This document shows positions 52,180 to 61,482 of a stretch of DNA of 64,000 bases, one piece after another. Source of the stretch: Pirellulales bacterium (GTDB lineage Bacteria > Planctomycetota > Planctomycetia > Pirellulales > Lacipirellulaceae); assembly GCA_019636345.1 (NCBI GenBank), contig JAHBXQ010000002.1, positions 434,001 to 498,000 on the forward strand, given 5' to 3'. Every line of letters starts with the position of its first letter. Positions within the stretch are counted from its first letter, which is position 1. The notes under the pieces are model-generated. The model ran no database searches, was not told where the DNA came from, and was given only the letters and a program-made list of their open reading frames with translations. A program made the position numbers and the translations under genes.

Positions 52180-53291
52180 AACGCGTTCGTTTGGCCGTCG
52201 TCGGCGCCGGGCACTTGGGGAAGATTCACGCCCGCCTCGCGGCCGGCATGTCCGACGTCGAACTGGTCGCCGTCGTCGACGCGGCAGAAGCGGCCCGCAA
52301 CGCCGCCGCCGCGGAAACGGGCGCTCGCCCCGTGGCCGACCTCGTCGACCTCGTCGGCGAGATCGACGCCGCGGTCGTCGCGACTCCGACGTTCACTCAT
52401 TGCGACGTTGCCGGCCAACTGATCGCCGCCGGCATCCATGTCCTGGTCGAGAAGCCGCTCGCACCGACGGCCGAGGAGGCGGAGCGGCTGGTCCAACTCG
52501 CTCGCCGCGCTCACGTGGTGCTGCAAACCGGGCACGTCGAACGCTTCAATCCCGCGTGGGAAGCCGTCCGCCCGCTGCTGGCCGAGCCGAAGTACATCGA
52601 GGCCCGCCGGCAGAGCACTTACACGTTCCGCTCGACCGACGTCGGGGCGGTGCTCGATCTCATGATCCACGACATCGACTTGGCCCTGTCGATCGCCCGA
52701 TCGCCGGTCGTGCACGTCGACGCCGTCGGAATCTCGGTCCTTGGCGGCCACGAGGACATGGTCAGCGCCCGCTTGCACTTCGAGTGCGGAGCCGTGGCCA
52801 ATCTCACCGCCTCGCGCACCAGTTACGCCCCCGCACGCGAAATGCACGTCGTCACGCCGCGGGCGAGCGTCGCGATCGACTTTGCGACGCGGCAAGCGAC
52901 GATCGTCGAGCCGCGAGAGGAGATCCTGCGCCGCGGCCTCGACGTCGAGTCGCTCCCCGGCGAGGCGAAGACCGCGATGCGCGAGCGGTTGTTCGACGAC
53001 TGGCTCGTCAAACGCACGATCGAGGTCCCTGCGGCCAACGCAATCGAAAACGAACTGCGAGATTTCGCTGCGGCAATCCGCAGCGGGACGGCCCCCCGCG
53101 TCACCGGCGCCGCGGGGCGCGACGCGGTCGTCGTCGCCAGCCGGATCCTTGAAAGCGTCGCCGCCCACAACTGGGACGGCCGCGAAGGGCGCCGCACCGG
53201 CCCGCTGGCCGCGCCTTATCTTCCCGCCGCACCGGCAGCCATCCCGCAGCCCGCCGGCGACGACACGGTCGTCTGGCGCAAGGCGGGCTAA
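52176..53291 (+). CDS. Gfo/Idh/MocA oxidoreductase coupled to lpxA
   Basis: 371-residue NAD(P)-dependent oxidoreductase. The Rossmann fold has a proper VVGAGHLGKIHARLAAGM (GxGxxG), then HVLVEKPLAPTAEEAERLV with the EKP motif, and a C-terminal alpha/beta domain with LMIHDIDLALSIARSP (His and Asp typical of the active site). GTG start, four-base overlap with lpxA, so it is translationally coupled to lipid A synthesis. Some lineages use a Gfo/Idh enzyme (GnnA) next to lpxA to make GlcNAc3N lipid A. That activity is an inference here because its aminotransferase partner GnnB is not present. Confidence 0.85.
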   Translation: MKRVRLAVVGAGHLGKIHARLAAGMSDVELVAVVDAAEAARNAAAAETGARPVADLVDLVGEIDAAVVATPTFTHCDVAGQLIAAGIHVLVEKPLAPTAEEAERLVQLARRAHVVLQTGHVERFNPAWEAVRPLLAEPKYIEARRQSTYTFRSTDVGAVLDLMIHDIDLALSIARSPVVHVDAVGISVLGGHEDMVSARLHFECGAVANLTASRTSYAPAREMHVVTPRASVAIDFATRQATIVEPREEILRRGLDVESLPGEAKTAMRERLFDDWLVKRTIEVPAANAIENELRDFAAAIRSGTAPRVTGAAGRDAVVVASRILESVAAHNWDGREGRRTGPLAAPYLPAAPAAIPQPAGDDTVVWRKAG

Positions 53292-53350
53292 GGGATCGTT
53301 CCCCGACGAACCTTGCCTTTCTTTGAACGTCTCAGCGATTTCCCCGGGAA

Positions 53351-53388
53351 GGATTCCCTGGGGGCTTCGCTGCGCTGCGGTCCCAGCC
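53351..53388. repeat. Copy B of the 38-bp dispersed element
   Basis: Reverse complement of 41663-41700 with three differences in 38 bases. Intergenic, between the oxidoreductase and the SGNH hydrolase genes. Confidence 0.85.
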
Positions 53389-53472
53389 GTCCTCTTTCCG
53401 CTCGTTGAGCGCGCAATTCAACGACATTATACTCGCTCCCGGACCTGCACTTCATTCAGGGAGCGACATCGC

Positions 53473-54258
53473 ATGCCCGCACGCGCAAACCTTTCCGGCG
53501 CCGCCCCCCTCCTGACGCGCCGCGACGCCTTCGCGACCGGCGCGGCAATCGTCGGCGCTGCAGGGGCGTGGGGACCGGCCCTGCCGGCCTCGGCCGCCCA
53601 ATCGCTTGGCGAATCGCTCGTCCGCCCGGGTGACGTCGTGTTGTTCCAGGGGGACTCGATCACCGACGCGGGGCGCGACCGAACCCGCAACGAGCCCAAC
53701 GATCAGCGCGCAGCCGGCGCCGGCTACGCTTGGCTCGCCGCGGCTCACCTTCTGATCAACCGCCCGGACGATCGCCTCGCGATCCACAATCGCGGCATCA
53801 GCGGCAACAAGGTCCACCAACTCGCCGAGCGCTGGCAGACTGACTGCCTCGATCTCAAGCCAGACGTGCTCAGCATCTTGATTGGCGTAAACGACGTTTG
53901 GCATCGCGTCAACGGCCAGTACGACGGGACGCTCGCCACCTATCGCGACGATTATCGGGCACTGTTGGAGCGAACGAAGAAGGCGCTGCCGAGCGTGAAG
54001 CTGGTGATCTGCGAACCGTTCGTCCTGCGGTGCGGCTCGGTGACCGACGCTTTCTTCCCGGCGATCGACGAGTTTCGCGGGGTTGCGAAGGAGATCTGCG
54101 ACGAGTTCGACGGGCGGTTCGTCGCGTTTCAAACCTTGCTGGACGCCGCGGCAGAACTGGCCGCCAAGGAATTCTGGCTCCGCGACGGAGTCCACCCCAC
54201 CGACCACGGCGCGGCGCTGATGGCCGGGGCGTGGCTCCAGGCGACCGGGACGGCGTGA
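53473..54258 (+). CDS. Tat-exported SGNH/GDSL hydrolase
   Basis: 261-residue esterase or lipase-like enzyme. Twin-arginine signal (LTRRDAFATGAAIVGAAG). The four SGNH blocks are present: VVLFQGDSITDAG (Ser nucleophile), NRGISGNKVHQ (Gly), LIGVNDVWHR (Asn) and DGVHPTDHGAALM (Asp and His). The natural substrate may be a carbohydrate ester or lipid; planctomycetes use many such exported hydrolases on polysaccharides. ATG at 53473 chosen; it is separate from the oxidoreductase by 181 bases. Confidence 0.85.
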   Translation: MPARANLSGAAPLLTRRDAFATGAAIVGAAGAWGPALPASAAQSLGESLVRPGDVVLFQGDSITDAGRDRTRNEPNDQRAAGAGYAWLAAAHLLINRPDDRLAIHNRGISGNKVHQLAERWQTDCLDLKPDVLSILIGVNDVWHRVNGQYDGTLATYRDDYRALLERTKKALPSVKLVICEPFVLRCGSVTDAFFPAIDEFRGVAKEICDEFDGRFVAFQTLLDAAAELAAKEFWLRDGVHPTDHGAALMAGAWLQATGTA

Positions 54259-54269
54259 CTTTGACTCGA

Positions 54270-54285
54270 GAGCGGCGCCCCGCTC
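54270..54285. terminator. Short hairpin between convergent genes
   Basis: GAGCGG, loop CGCC, CCGCTC. It lies in the 27-base gap between the SGNH hydrolase and the ppc stop. It could work on either strand; there is no T-run. Confidence 0.4.
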
Positions 54286-57048
54286 CTAGCCCGTCGTCCG
54301 CATCCCCGCCGAGACCCCTTTGATCGTGATGTTCATGATGTGTTCCGACTCGTCGGGAAGCGCGTCGGCGCTCGACACGGGACGTCGGGCCGTGCGGTCC
54401 AACAGCGCGGCTTGCACGACGTTGAGCGGGTCGACGTAGCCGTTGCGGACTTGGATCGATCGCTTGAGCCAAGGGACGTCGTCCAACAGTTCGCTGCCGC
54501 CGGCGATGGCGACGACCGCCCGCTCGGAACGTTCGAACTCGGCGATGATTGCTGCCGTCAGTTCGTTCGCCCCGGGGATCTCGGAACCCAGGCGGGCGTA
54601 TAGGCGAAAGACCGGCATGTTCGCCTTGGCGAGGGCGAGGGCCGCGTTGCTGATCGTCGCCTCGAAGAACGGCCAATCGCGGTACATCGTGCGCAGGGCG
54701 TCCATCGCGGTCGGGTCGTCTGCGACCGATTCGACGGCCGACCCTAAGCCGTACCAGGCAGGCAACAGCGCGCGGCATTGCGTCCACGAGAAGACCCACG
54801 GGATCGCTCGCAGGTCTTCGATGCGGTTGCTTGCCTTGCGTTTCGAGGGGCGCGAGCCGATGGGGAGCCGCTCGATCTCGTCGATCGGCGTGACGGCGCG
54901 ATAGTAGTCGGCGAACGCCGGGGCGTCGACCAGTTTGCGGTACGCCGTGAACGACCGCTCGGCGAGCTGCGTCATGAGCGTCGACCACTCGGTCGGCGGC
55001 GGCGTCGGGCGGCGCGACGCGGCCACCAGCGCCGACCAGCTCACCTGCTCCAAATGGCGGTAGGCGATCTCGGGGGTGTCGTACCGCTCGGCGAGCACTT
55101 CCCCTTGCTCGGTCAGCCGCAGCGAGCCGGAGAACGCGACAGTCGGCAGCGACAAAATGCTCCGTGCCGCGGGGCCCCCGCCGCGGCCCAGCGAACCGCC
55201 GCGGCCATGGAAGAACGTCAGCGAGACTCCGAACTCGTCGGCGACCTGCTGCATCTCGATCTGCGATTGCTGCAGCGCCCACTGGGCGGCGAGATATCCG
55301 CCGTCCTTGGTGCTGTCGGAGTAACCGACCATGACCATCTGGTCGTTCCCCTGAGCGGCCAGATACTCGCGATACTCCGGCACGGAGAACAGCATTCGCA
55401 GCGTGTCGGGCGCCGCGTGCAAATCGCCGATCGTCTCGAACAGCGGGGCGACCGGCAGACGCAACTCGGCGTCTCCGGGCCGGCAGCCGTCGACTCGCTC
55501 CGACCACCGCCACAACCACAGCATCGCCAGGACGTCGCTGGCGGTTTTGGTCATGCTGAGGATGTGGGCTCCCAGCGGCTCCATCCCGCCATGGCGTGCC
55601 GTGCGCCGCAAGAGCGCGAACAAGGCGAGCGACTCGCGAGCCGTCTCCGATCCGGCGAAATCGAGCCCCGGCAAGCGTCCGTCTCCCATCGTCTCGACGA
55701 GCAACTTCTCGCGGGAGATCTCGTTCAGCGCGCCGGGATCCGCGCATAGACCGGCTGAGCGCCACAATTCGTCGACCGTCGCATGATACGCCGAAGAATG
55801 CTGCCGCACGTCGAGCCGCGCACAGTGGAGCCCGAACACCTCGATCTGATCGAGCCACGGTTCGACTTCGTTCCGGACGACCAATTCGTCGCCGGCGGAG
55901 CGGAGGCAGTCGGCCACCAGGCGCACGTCGGCGGCCAGTTCGGCGGCAGTGCGGTAGCCGGGGGCTTCGGGGTCGAGCGGCGCATCAACCGGCGCGTCGA
56001 GCGTGTGTTGCAATCGCCAGACAATGGCGTGCAACCAGCGGCGATACGTCTCCAGCGGAGGCATCTTGGTCAGCAGTTCGCCCAGCGCGGACCAGCGGTC
56101 GGCGGCATGCTCGAGCGCCGCTTCCAGTCGCGCGGGGCGCGCGGCCAGCCGGTCGGAGATGCTCAGCGACTGCGACAACCGCCGCGCCGCCGAGCGATGC
56201 GCCGTCACGGCATGCCGCCGCAGCAAGGTGAGCGTTTGCGCGGTCACCTCCGCGGTGACGAACGGGTTGCCGTCGCGATCTCCGCCGATCCACGAGCCGT
56301 ACCGCACCAGCGGCGTGGCAGGGACGGCCACCTTGGGGTAGTACTGGTGAATCGCGGCCCGCAGGTCGGCCAACAGCGCGGGGGCCTCGCTCCACAGCAC
56401 GGGCATGATCGACAGCCCCCGTTCGACCTCCTGCAGCACGGTGGGGCGCCAGGGCCGCACGAAGTCGGTCTGCCATAGCTTGAACAGCTCGCCTCGCAAC
56501 CGATCAGTCACGCGTTCGCGTTCGACGGGAAGCAGCCCGGGGGCGTCGCCGGTCGACAGGACTTCGCGAATCCGCCGCAGCAGCCGGCGCACCGAACGGC
56601 GTTTCGCCTCGGTCGGGTGGGCGGTCAGCACCAGTTCGATCCGCACCCGATCGACCAACCGCTGCACCTCCTCGGTCGACAGCCCTCGATCCTGAAAGGC
56701 CGCCAGCGCGGCGCGAACCGATTCGCGCCGCGGCTCGGGATACGACTCCCGCTCGCGTTGCCGCAGGACCCGCACGCGTTGGCGATCCTCGGCCAGATTC
56801 GCCAGTTCCAGAAAGATGCTGAAGCTGCGGACGATCGCCTTGAGTTGACTGTCGGAGAGCGCCGCAACCCGCTGGTAGAGTTGCTCGCCCGCCTGCTCGT
56901 CCCCCGCGTGGAGTCGTCGGGCCAAGCCGCGAACGTGTTCGACCAAGTCGAAACCCGCTTCGCCGGCGAAGCGTTTGATGACGTCGCCGAACAATCGGCC
57001 GAGGAAGTCGATCTCGCGGCGCAGCTCCGATTGGCGATCTTCGCTCAT
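54286..57048 (-). CDS. ppc: Phosphoenolpyruvate carboxylase
   Basis: Fixes bicarbonate onto PEP to give oxaloacetate, replenishing the TCA cycle. 920 residues, full length for the bacterial enzyme. Catalytic His144 in VLTAHPTEAKRRS; the Gly-rich loop FFHGRGGSLGRGGGPAARSI (His614); PIDEIERLPIGSRPSKRK for substrate and allosteric contacts. The C-terminus reads IKGVSAGMRTTG, with Thr replacing the Asn of the usual (R/Q)NTG end. Start ATG at 57048 chosen. Free standing. Confidence 0.95.
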   Translation of the reverse strand: MSEDRQSELRREIDFLGRLFGDVIKRFAGEAGFDLVEHVRGLARRLHAGDEQAGEQLYQRVAALSDSQLKAIVRSFSIFLELANLAEDRQRVRVLRQRERESYPEPRRESVRAALAAFQDRGLSTEEVQRLVDRVRIELVLTAHPTEAKRRSVRRLLRRIREVLSTGDAPGLLPVERERVTDRLRGELFKLWQTDFVRPWRPTVLQEVERGLSIMPVLWSEAPALLADLRAAIHQYYPKVAVPATPLVRYGSWIGGDRDGNPFVTAEVTAQTLTLLRRHAVTAHRSAARRLSQSLSISDRLAARPARLEAALEHAADRWSALGELLTKMPPLETYRRWLHAIVWRLQHTLDAPVDAPLDPEAPGYRTAAELAADVRLVADCLRSAGDELVVRNEVEPWLDQIEVFGLHCARLDVRQHSSAYHATVDELWRSAGLCADPGALNEISREKLLVETMGDGRLPGLDFAGSETARESLALFALLRRTARHGGMEPLGAHILSMTKTASDVLAMLWLWRWSERVDGCRPGDAELRLPVAPLFETIGDLHAAPDTLRMLFSVPEYREYLAAQGNDQMVMVGYSDSTKDGGYLAAQWALQQSQIEMQQVADEFGVSLTFFHGRGGSLGRGGGPAARSILSLPTVAFSGSLRLTEQGEVLAERYDTPEIAYRHLEQVSWSALVAASRRPTPPPTEWSTLMTQLAERSFTAYRKLVDAPAFADYYRAVTPIDEIERLPIGSRPSKRKASNRIEDLRAIPWVFSWTQCRALLPAWYGLGSAVESVADDPTAMDALRTMYRDWPFFEATISNAALALAKANMPVFRLYARLGSEIPGANELTAAIIAEFERSERAVVAIAGGSELLDDVPWLKRSIQVRNGYVDPLNVVQAALLDRTARRPVSSADALPDESEHIMNITIKGVSAGMRTTG

Positions 57049-57349
57049 GGGGACTCGCGGGAGGCGGGCGGGGCGGGAGGCGGGCGGGGCGTCGCCCGGC
57101 GGGACCGGCATTATCGCCGATCCGATGGCGTGCGCCGACTCCCTTCCGAACCTTGGCGTGATCTCGCGCGTGCGTACTGAAAGGACCGGCTGGGATCGTC
57201 ACCGTGCCTCCGTGGTGACAACGTCCCCGCCCGAGCGGCCTCAAAACGGCGTTTCACGGGGTCGGCGCGCGTGCTAGGCTTGCCTGTGGGTTTTGCGTGG
57301 GTTCGGACTTTGTCCGGGTGGTCGTCGTGCCTTCCCTGGCGGGCAAATT

Positions 57350-57925
57350 ATGGCGTGCGTCATGCAGATGGAAGAGATCTCTCCCGAGGCGGTCGAGCAC
57401 GGGCAGTTGCTCGCGGCGGCGGAGTTGCTGTGCCGAGTGTGGCCCAAGCCGGGGCGAACCCCCGAGTCGCGGGTCGAGGCGGCCCTGTCCGAGTTGCGCG
57501 CCTATGACGGCCCGCACAACCAACGACCCCGGTCGTTTCTCCTCCGCGAGCAAGGCAAGGCGATCGCCCATGCCTCGATCGTCTCTCGCGAAATCATCTT
57601 GGGGAGCGAACGGGTCGTCGTCGCCGGCCTCGCGCGGGTCTGTACGGCCCCCGAGCAGCGGGGCCGGGGGCTGGGGGAACTGGTCGTCCGCGCGGCATTC
57701 GAAACGATCGACCGCGACGACTTCCCGTGGGCCCTGTTTCAGACCAACACCTCGGTCCGCCCGTTCTACGAACGGCTCGGGTCCGCGCTCGTCGAGAACC
57801 GGATCGTCAACTCCCGCGGCGACGACTCCGAGGCGAATCCTTTCTGGGACGAAGTGGTGATGCGCTACCCGAATCGCCCCGACTGGCCCGCGGGGACGAT
57901 CGATCTCCTGGGCCCCGGGTACTGA
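57350..57925 (+). CDS. GNAT family N-acetyltransferase
   Basis: 191-residue protein with a GNAT fold. Acetyl-CoA-binding motif RVCTAPEQRGRGLGELVVRA (V/I-x-P-x-x-R-G-x-G), preceded by a long strand (RVVVAGLARV) and followed by WALFQTNTSVRPFYERLGS, which is typical of the C-terminal part. Substrate unknown. The start is ambiguous among ATGs at 57293, 57350 and 57362; a GGCGGG six bases before 57350 was favoured. It converges on the sigma factor gene 46 bases downstream. Confidence 0.75.
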   Translation: MACVMQMEEISPEAVEHGQLLAAAELLCRVWPKPGRTPESRVEAALSELRAYDGPHNQRPRSFLLREQGKAIAHASIVSREIILGSERVVVAGLARVCTAPEQRGRGLGELVVRAAFETIDRDDFPWALFQTNTSVRPFYERLGSALVENRIVNSRGDDSEANPFWDEVVMRYPNRPDWPAGTIDLLGPGY

Positions 57926-57971
57926 GCGGACCACGGACCGCCGAACCGAGGCCCGCGAATCGCCCCGAATG

Positions 57972-58532
57972 TCAGATGGCGTGGCGCGTGCCGCGCAGCC
58001 GGGCGCGAGCTCGGGTGAGGACCGGGCCGACGCTCCCCACCGGGACGCCGACCACGCGGCTGATCTCCTGGTAGGTCTTCCCCTCAAGGTGATACATCCG
58101 CACCACCTGAGCGTCGGGGCCGTCGAGTTGCTCGAGCATGCGGTCGACTTCCTCGCGGTCGCTGATCCGCTCTTCGACCGCAGCGGCTTGGTCGGCCGGG
58201 TCGAGGGCTCCAACCGTGGTTGCGGGGGATCGCTGAGCGAGCAACCGCCGGACGACAATCCGCCGGGCGATGACGGTGAGGTACGTCGCCAAGCTGCTGC
58301 GACCCTGGAACCGCCGGAGAACCGCAAAATCGTCGTCGACGATGGCCAAAAACACGTCGCTGGCCAGATCCTCGCGATCGGCTGCCGAGAGGACCATCGA
58401 CCGGCTGCGGGCCGAGTGGTTGATCACGTGGATCACCAGCCCCGAGAAGCGGTCGACGAAGGACTCCCAGGCGCGTTCCTTTTGCGCCAAGCAGTTTTCG
58501 AGCAGGGTGCGGTCGACTTCCGAAAGCGCCAC
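57972..58532 (-). CDS. ECF-type RNA polymerase sigma factor
   Basis: Likely sigma factor of 186 residues. Region 2 is at about 21-100 (ADREDLASDVFLAIVDDDFA, RFQGRSSLATYLTVIARRIV; the GRSSLxTWL-like segment binds the -10 DNA). Region 4 is at about 130-182 (MYHLEGKTYQEISRVVGVPV, then GSVGPVLTRARARLR, helix-turn-helix). No anti-sigma gene adjoins. The GTG at 58532 (VALSEVDRTLLENC) gives an N-terminus that starts at region 2; the open frame extends to 58847 but only as a basic, low-complexity leader. Signal and regulon unknown. Confidence 0.8.
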   Translation of the reverse strand: MALSEVDRTLLENCLAQKERAWESFVDRFSGLVIHVINHSARSRSMVLSAADREDLASDVFLAIVDDDFAVLRRFQGRSSLATYLTVIARRIVVRRLLAQRSPATTVGALDPADQAAAVEERISDREEVDRMLEQLDGPDAQVVRMYHLEGKTYQEISRVVGVPVGSVGPVLTRARARLRGTRHAI

Positions 58533-59116
58533 GTCGCGACTCCACGGTCGGTCGCAGGCTGAGGCTGCGAGCAGTACTTGGCCCCTGATTGCCGTCCGGC
58601 GCCGTACCCCTGCTCGGCGGGGTCGGTCCAACGACGCGCGCACCGCGAAGCGAGGCGGCTGACGAACGGATCCCTCCCCTGTCCTCTCAATTCTAGATAG
58701 CCGGCGGCGGCGGAGCAAGCCAACGGCGATTTCGGCCGGGGAATGCCGCGAGTCGTCGCGGAGAGAGCACAGGAGAGCCTGGGCGAGGACGAGCCCGGGT
58801 GTTGAGACGAGAATGCCAACAGGGGGCCTATGCCGTCCGCTCGCCATGGCCGTTGGCGACGGCTTGCGGGGGGACCATAGCCGGGGCGGCTGCGGTCGTC
58901 GTCGGACGTTCGCTTGAGCGAAATCGATCTCGACGGCCCTGCGGCAATTTCCGAAACTCCGCTCGCGGCAACACTTGCCGGCGATTCGCCGATACGGTTA
59001 TCATCGCCCGGAGACGGCGGTATTGCAGGCGGCGCCAGCCTTTGGCCGCGACGAGCGCGGCTCGGCGTGTCGGAGCGCCGCCCGGACTCGATGCGAATTC
59101 CAAGGAGAGAGTAGAT
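58533..59116. other. Divergent intergenic region, 584 bases
   Basis: Between the sigma factor and fdxA. If the sigma factor starts at 58847 this gap is shorter. TTATCATC near 58998 lies about 110 bases before fdxA and might include a -10 box, but no -35 was identified. A ribosome site AAGGAG lies nine bases before the fdxA ATG. No other gene supported. Confidence 0.4.
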
Positions 59117-59395
59117 ATGGCCCACGTTGTGTGCGAACCGTGCTTCGGCTGCAAGTACACCGATTGCGTGGTCGTTTGCCCGGTGGAGTGCTTCTACGAG
59201 GGCGAGCAGATCCTGTACATCCACCCGGACGAGTGCATCGACTGCGAAGCGTGCGTTCCCGAGTGCCCGGTCGAGGCGATCTTCCACGAGGACAACGTCC
59301 CGGAGGAGTGGAAGGGCTTCATCGAACTGAACGCCGAAATGGCGCCGCAGTGCCCCGGGATCACCGAGAAGAAGGCCCCGCTGGCCGACCAATAG
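59117..59395 (+). CDS. fdxA: 7Fe ferredoxin (FdxA type)
   Basis: Small cytoplasmic electron carrier of 92 residues with one [3Fe-4S] and one [4Fe-4S] cluster. Cys at 9, 17, 21, 25 and 40, 43, 46, 50 reproduce the Azotobacter FdxA spacing shifted by one, in [18 protein letters not shown] and [12 protein letters not shown]. It then has the FdxA-type extension [20 protein letters not shown] ribosome site nine bases upstream and a strong terminator downstream, so it is a single-gene unit. The reductase partner is not in the window. Confidence 0.95.
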   Translation: MAHVVCEPCFGCKYTDCVVVCPVECFYEGEQILYIHPDECIDCEACVPECPVEAIFHEDNVPEEWKGFIELNAEMAPQCPGITEKKAPLADQ

Positions 59396-59769
59396 ATCCG
59401 GCGCGGTTGGGTCGCCTCGCGGCAAGATCGCTGCGGTGTGCTCCCGACAGCTGCGGATTTGACTTGCGAATCCTTAGCCGTCGCTCGCGATTACGCGAGC
59501 GGCGGCTTTTTTCATGCGCCGAACGTGACTCGCTGTTCTCGGGCTTGAGTTCGGCGACGGAGTCGGCGTCTAGGCCGGGCGAGTCGCCAGCGCCGGTCCT
59601 GCCGAATGCGCCGGCTGCGCACGGTGCGGAAAACCTCTTGTTGCTGCGGCGCAGGGCGGGTCCAGGAGCGATCCTCGACATAGGTTTGTGTTGAAGATAG
59701 CCCCGCTCCCGAGGCGACGGTCGCAAGCCGTCGCGCCGTGGATCGTCGTCTCGCCTCAGGACACGCGCT
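59396..59769. other. Intergenic region, 374 bases
   Basis: Begins with the fdxA terminator. The rest (59513-59769) has a GCGACGG...CCGTCGC hairpin near 59720 but no gene. I compared it with cyclic-di-GMP riboswitch signatures and found no match. Confidence 0.35.
59476..59512 (+). terminator. Rho-independent terminator of fdxA
   Basis: Stem AGCCGTCGCTCGCG / CGCGAGCGGCGGCT (one G-T pair) with loop ATTA, followed by a run of T (59508-59512). It lies about 80 bases after the stop of fdxA. Confidence 0.9.
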
Positions 59770-60201
59770 GTGAGTCGTTCTCGCCCGGCAATCCGACGTC
59801 CCGCTCGCGCCTGTCTCGGCAGCCGCCGCGGCTTGGCCGCAACCGAACTGGCGGTCTGTCTGCCGCTGCTGGTGCTGATCGTCTTCGGCTCGATCCAGGC
59901 GTGCAATCTCATCTACCTGCGACACGGGCTGGTGACCGCTGCGTACGAGGGGACGCTCGAACTGGCCAAACCGAACGCCTCGAACGCTTCGATCCGCGTC
60001 CGGGCCGAACAAGTCCTGGCGGCCCGCGGCATTCGTAACGCACAACTGCAGATCCTCCCCGCCGGTACGGAGGCGTCCTCCTCGATGCGGGGGACGCCGC
60101 TGACGATCGACATTCGGGCCGAGGTGAAGCCGAACATCGCCTTGTCAGGTTTCTTCCCGTTGCCGAACGAAGTCCGCGTTCGGCTGGCAGGCACGCGCTG
60201 A
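59770..60201 (+). CDS. TadE-like pilus assembly protein (first)
   Basis: 143-residue protein with a basic N-terminus, then the TadE-type helix RRGLAATELAVCLPLLVLIV (the Glu in TEL is the conserved residue at position +5 of pseudopilin-like processing), then an extracytoplasmic part. Similar proteins are minor pilin-like components of Tad pili. GTG start. First of three co-directional Tad-like genes (59770-62088), separated from the VWA gene by 13 bases. Confidence 0.75.
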   Translation: MSRSRPAIRRPARACLGSRRGLAATELAVCLPLLVLIVFGSIQACNLIYLRHGLVTAAYEGTLELAKPNASNASIRVRAEQVLAARGIRNAQLQILPAGTEASSSMRGTPLTIDIRAEVKPNIALSGFFPLPNEVRVRLAGTR

Positions 60202-60214
60202 ACACGAGGGGACG

Positions 60215-61396
60215 ATGACCGCTCTGCACGCTGCGACAGACACGTTCCATCGGCGCCGCCGCCGACCGCGGGGCGCCGACCGACGCGGGGCGATGCTGGC
60301 CCTGATCGCGCTGCTGTTGCCGGTCGTGTTGCTGTTCATGGGATTCGCCGTCGATCTGGCGTACATGCAGACGACGCGCATGGAACTGCGGGCCGCCGCC
60401 GACGCCGCGGCCCGCGCCGGGGCGACCGCGTTGTCGCAGACAGGCGACGAAGCCGCAGCGCGGAGGGTCGCCAGTCAGATCGCCCAACGCAACGAAGTCG
60501 CCGGTCAGGCGATGCTGCTGCGCGACAGCGACATCGAGATCGGCCGGTCGACGCTGCAGTCCTCGGGAAAGTGGGCGTTCACCCCTGGGAGAGCTCCGTC
60601 AAACGCGGTTCGCGTCACGGCCCCGCGCAACGCATCGTCGCGGGGAGGGAGCGTCTCGCTGTTTTTCGGCGGGCTGATCGGACGCAAGTCGTTTGACCCG
60701 GTCATGCAGGCGACGGCCAGCTTCCTAAGCTGCGACATCTGCGTGGTTCTCGATCGTTCGACCTCGATGAAGCTGAACGTCACGGGCCAGACCGGCGGCA
60801 TGTACACCTCGGATCCCCGGTTCTGCGCTCCCCCCGTGGCGACCAGCCGCTGGATTGCGCTGGACGCCGCGATGCAAGTCTTCACCGACGAACTTCGCCA
60901 AAGCGGCGGCGAACACCAAGTCGCCTTGGCCAGCTACAGCAGCGACATTGTCAGCATGTACGGCAATCTGTGCGGGGCCAGCAAGACGCCGGCCACGCTC
61001 GACGCCCGCCTGAGCACGAATCTCAAGGCGATTGACGACGCGGTCGGCAAGCTCTCGACCGGCGTTTGGAACGGCAACACCCACATCGAAGCCGGCATGC
61101 GCGTCGGCATCGACGCCTTGCTGGACAAACGGTACGCCCGCACCACGGCGACGAAGATCATGATCGTCATGACCGACGGCAACGAAAACGTGGGAAGCGC
61201 GATGTCGGCGGCCCAGGTCGCCGCCGCGGCGAACGTCATCGTCCACACGATCACCTTCAGCGACGACGTCAATCAGACGCTGATGCGGAACGTCGCCTCG
61301 GTCGGCGGGGGAACGCATTATCACGCCAACACTGCCGAACAGTTGCGGGCGATCTTCAAAGAGATGGCCGCGACGGTCGCGGGTCTGACCCAGTGA
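60215..61396 (+). CDS. TadG-like protein with von Willebrand factor A domain
   Basis: 393 residues. A TadG-type N-terminus (RRGAMLALIALLLPVVLLFM, single helix) and the typical TRMELRAAADAAARAGATAL stretch are followed by a VWA domain at about 175-390. The MIDAS metal site is DRSTSM (DxSxS), with TDGNENVG carrying the later Asp, and FSDDVNQTLMRNVASVGGG near the end. It may hold Tad pilus components by metal-dependent adhesion. GAGGGG ribosome site before the ATG. Middle gene of the trio. Confidence 0.8.
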   Translation: MTALHAATDTFHRRRRRPRGADRRGAMLALIALLLPVVLLFMGFAVDLAYMQTTRMELRAAADAAARAGATALSQTGDEAAARRVASQIAQRNEVAGQAMLLRDSDIEIGRSTLQSSGKWAFTPGRAPSNAVRVTAPRNASSRGGSVSLFFGGLIGRKSFDPVMQATASFLSCDICVVLDRSTSMKLNVTGQTGGMYTSDPRFCAPPVATSRWIALDAAMQVFTDELRQSGGEHQVALASYSSDIVSMYGNLCGASKTPATLDARLSTNLKAIDDAVGKLSTGVWNGNTHIEAGMRVGIDALLDKRYARTTATKIMIVMTDGNENVGSAMSAAQVAAAANVIVHTITFSDDVNQTLMRNVASVGGGTHYHANTAEQLRAIFKEMAATVAGLTQ

Positions 61397-61482
61397 TCCG
61401 CGGCGAGCCGCCGACCGCGGATCGTCACGCATTCCTACGGCGATGTCGCTCGGTTTCAAATCTGCATTCAACGAGTTGCGAC

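Noticed and set aside
59513-59769. Possible riboswitch before the TadE gene
   Set aside because: The hairpin there does not carry cyclic-di-GMP or other riboswitch consensus sequences I know; no support.
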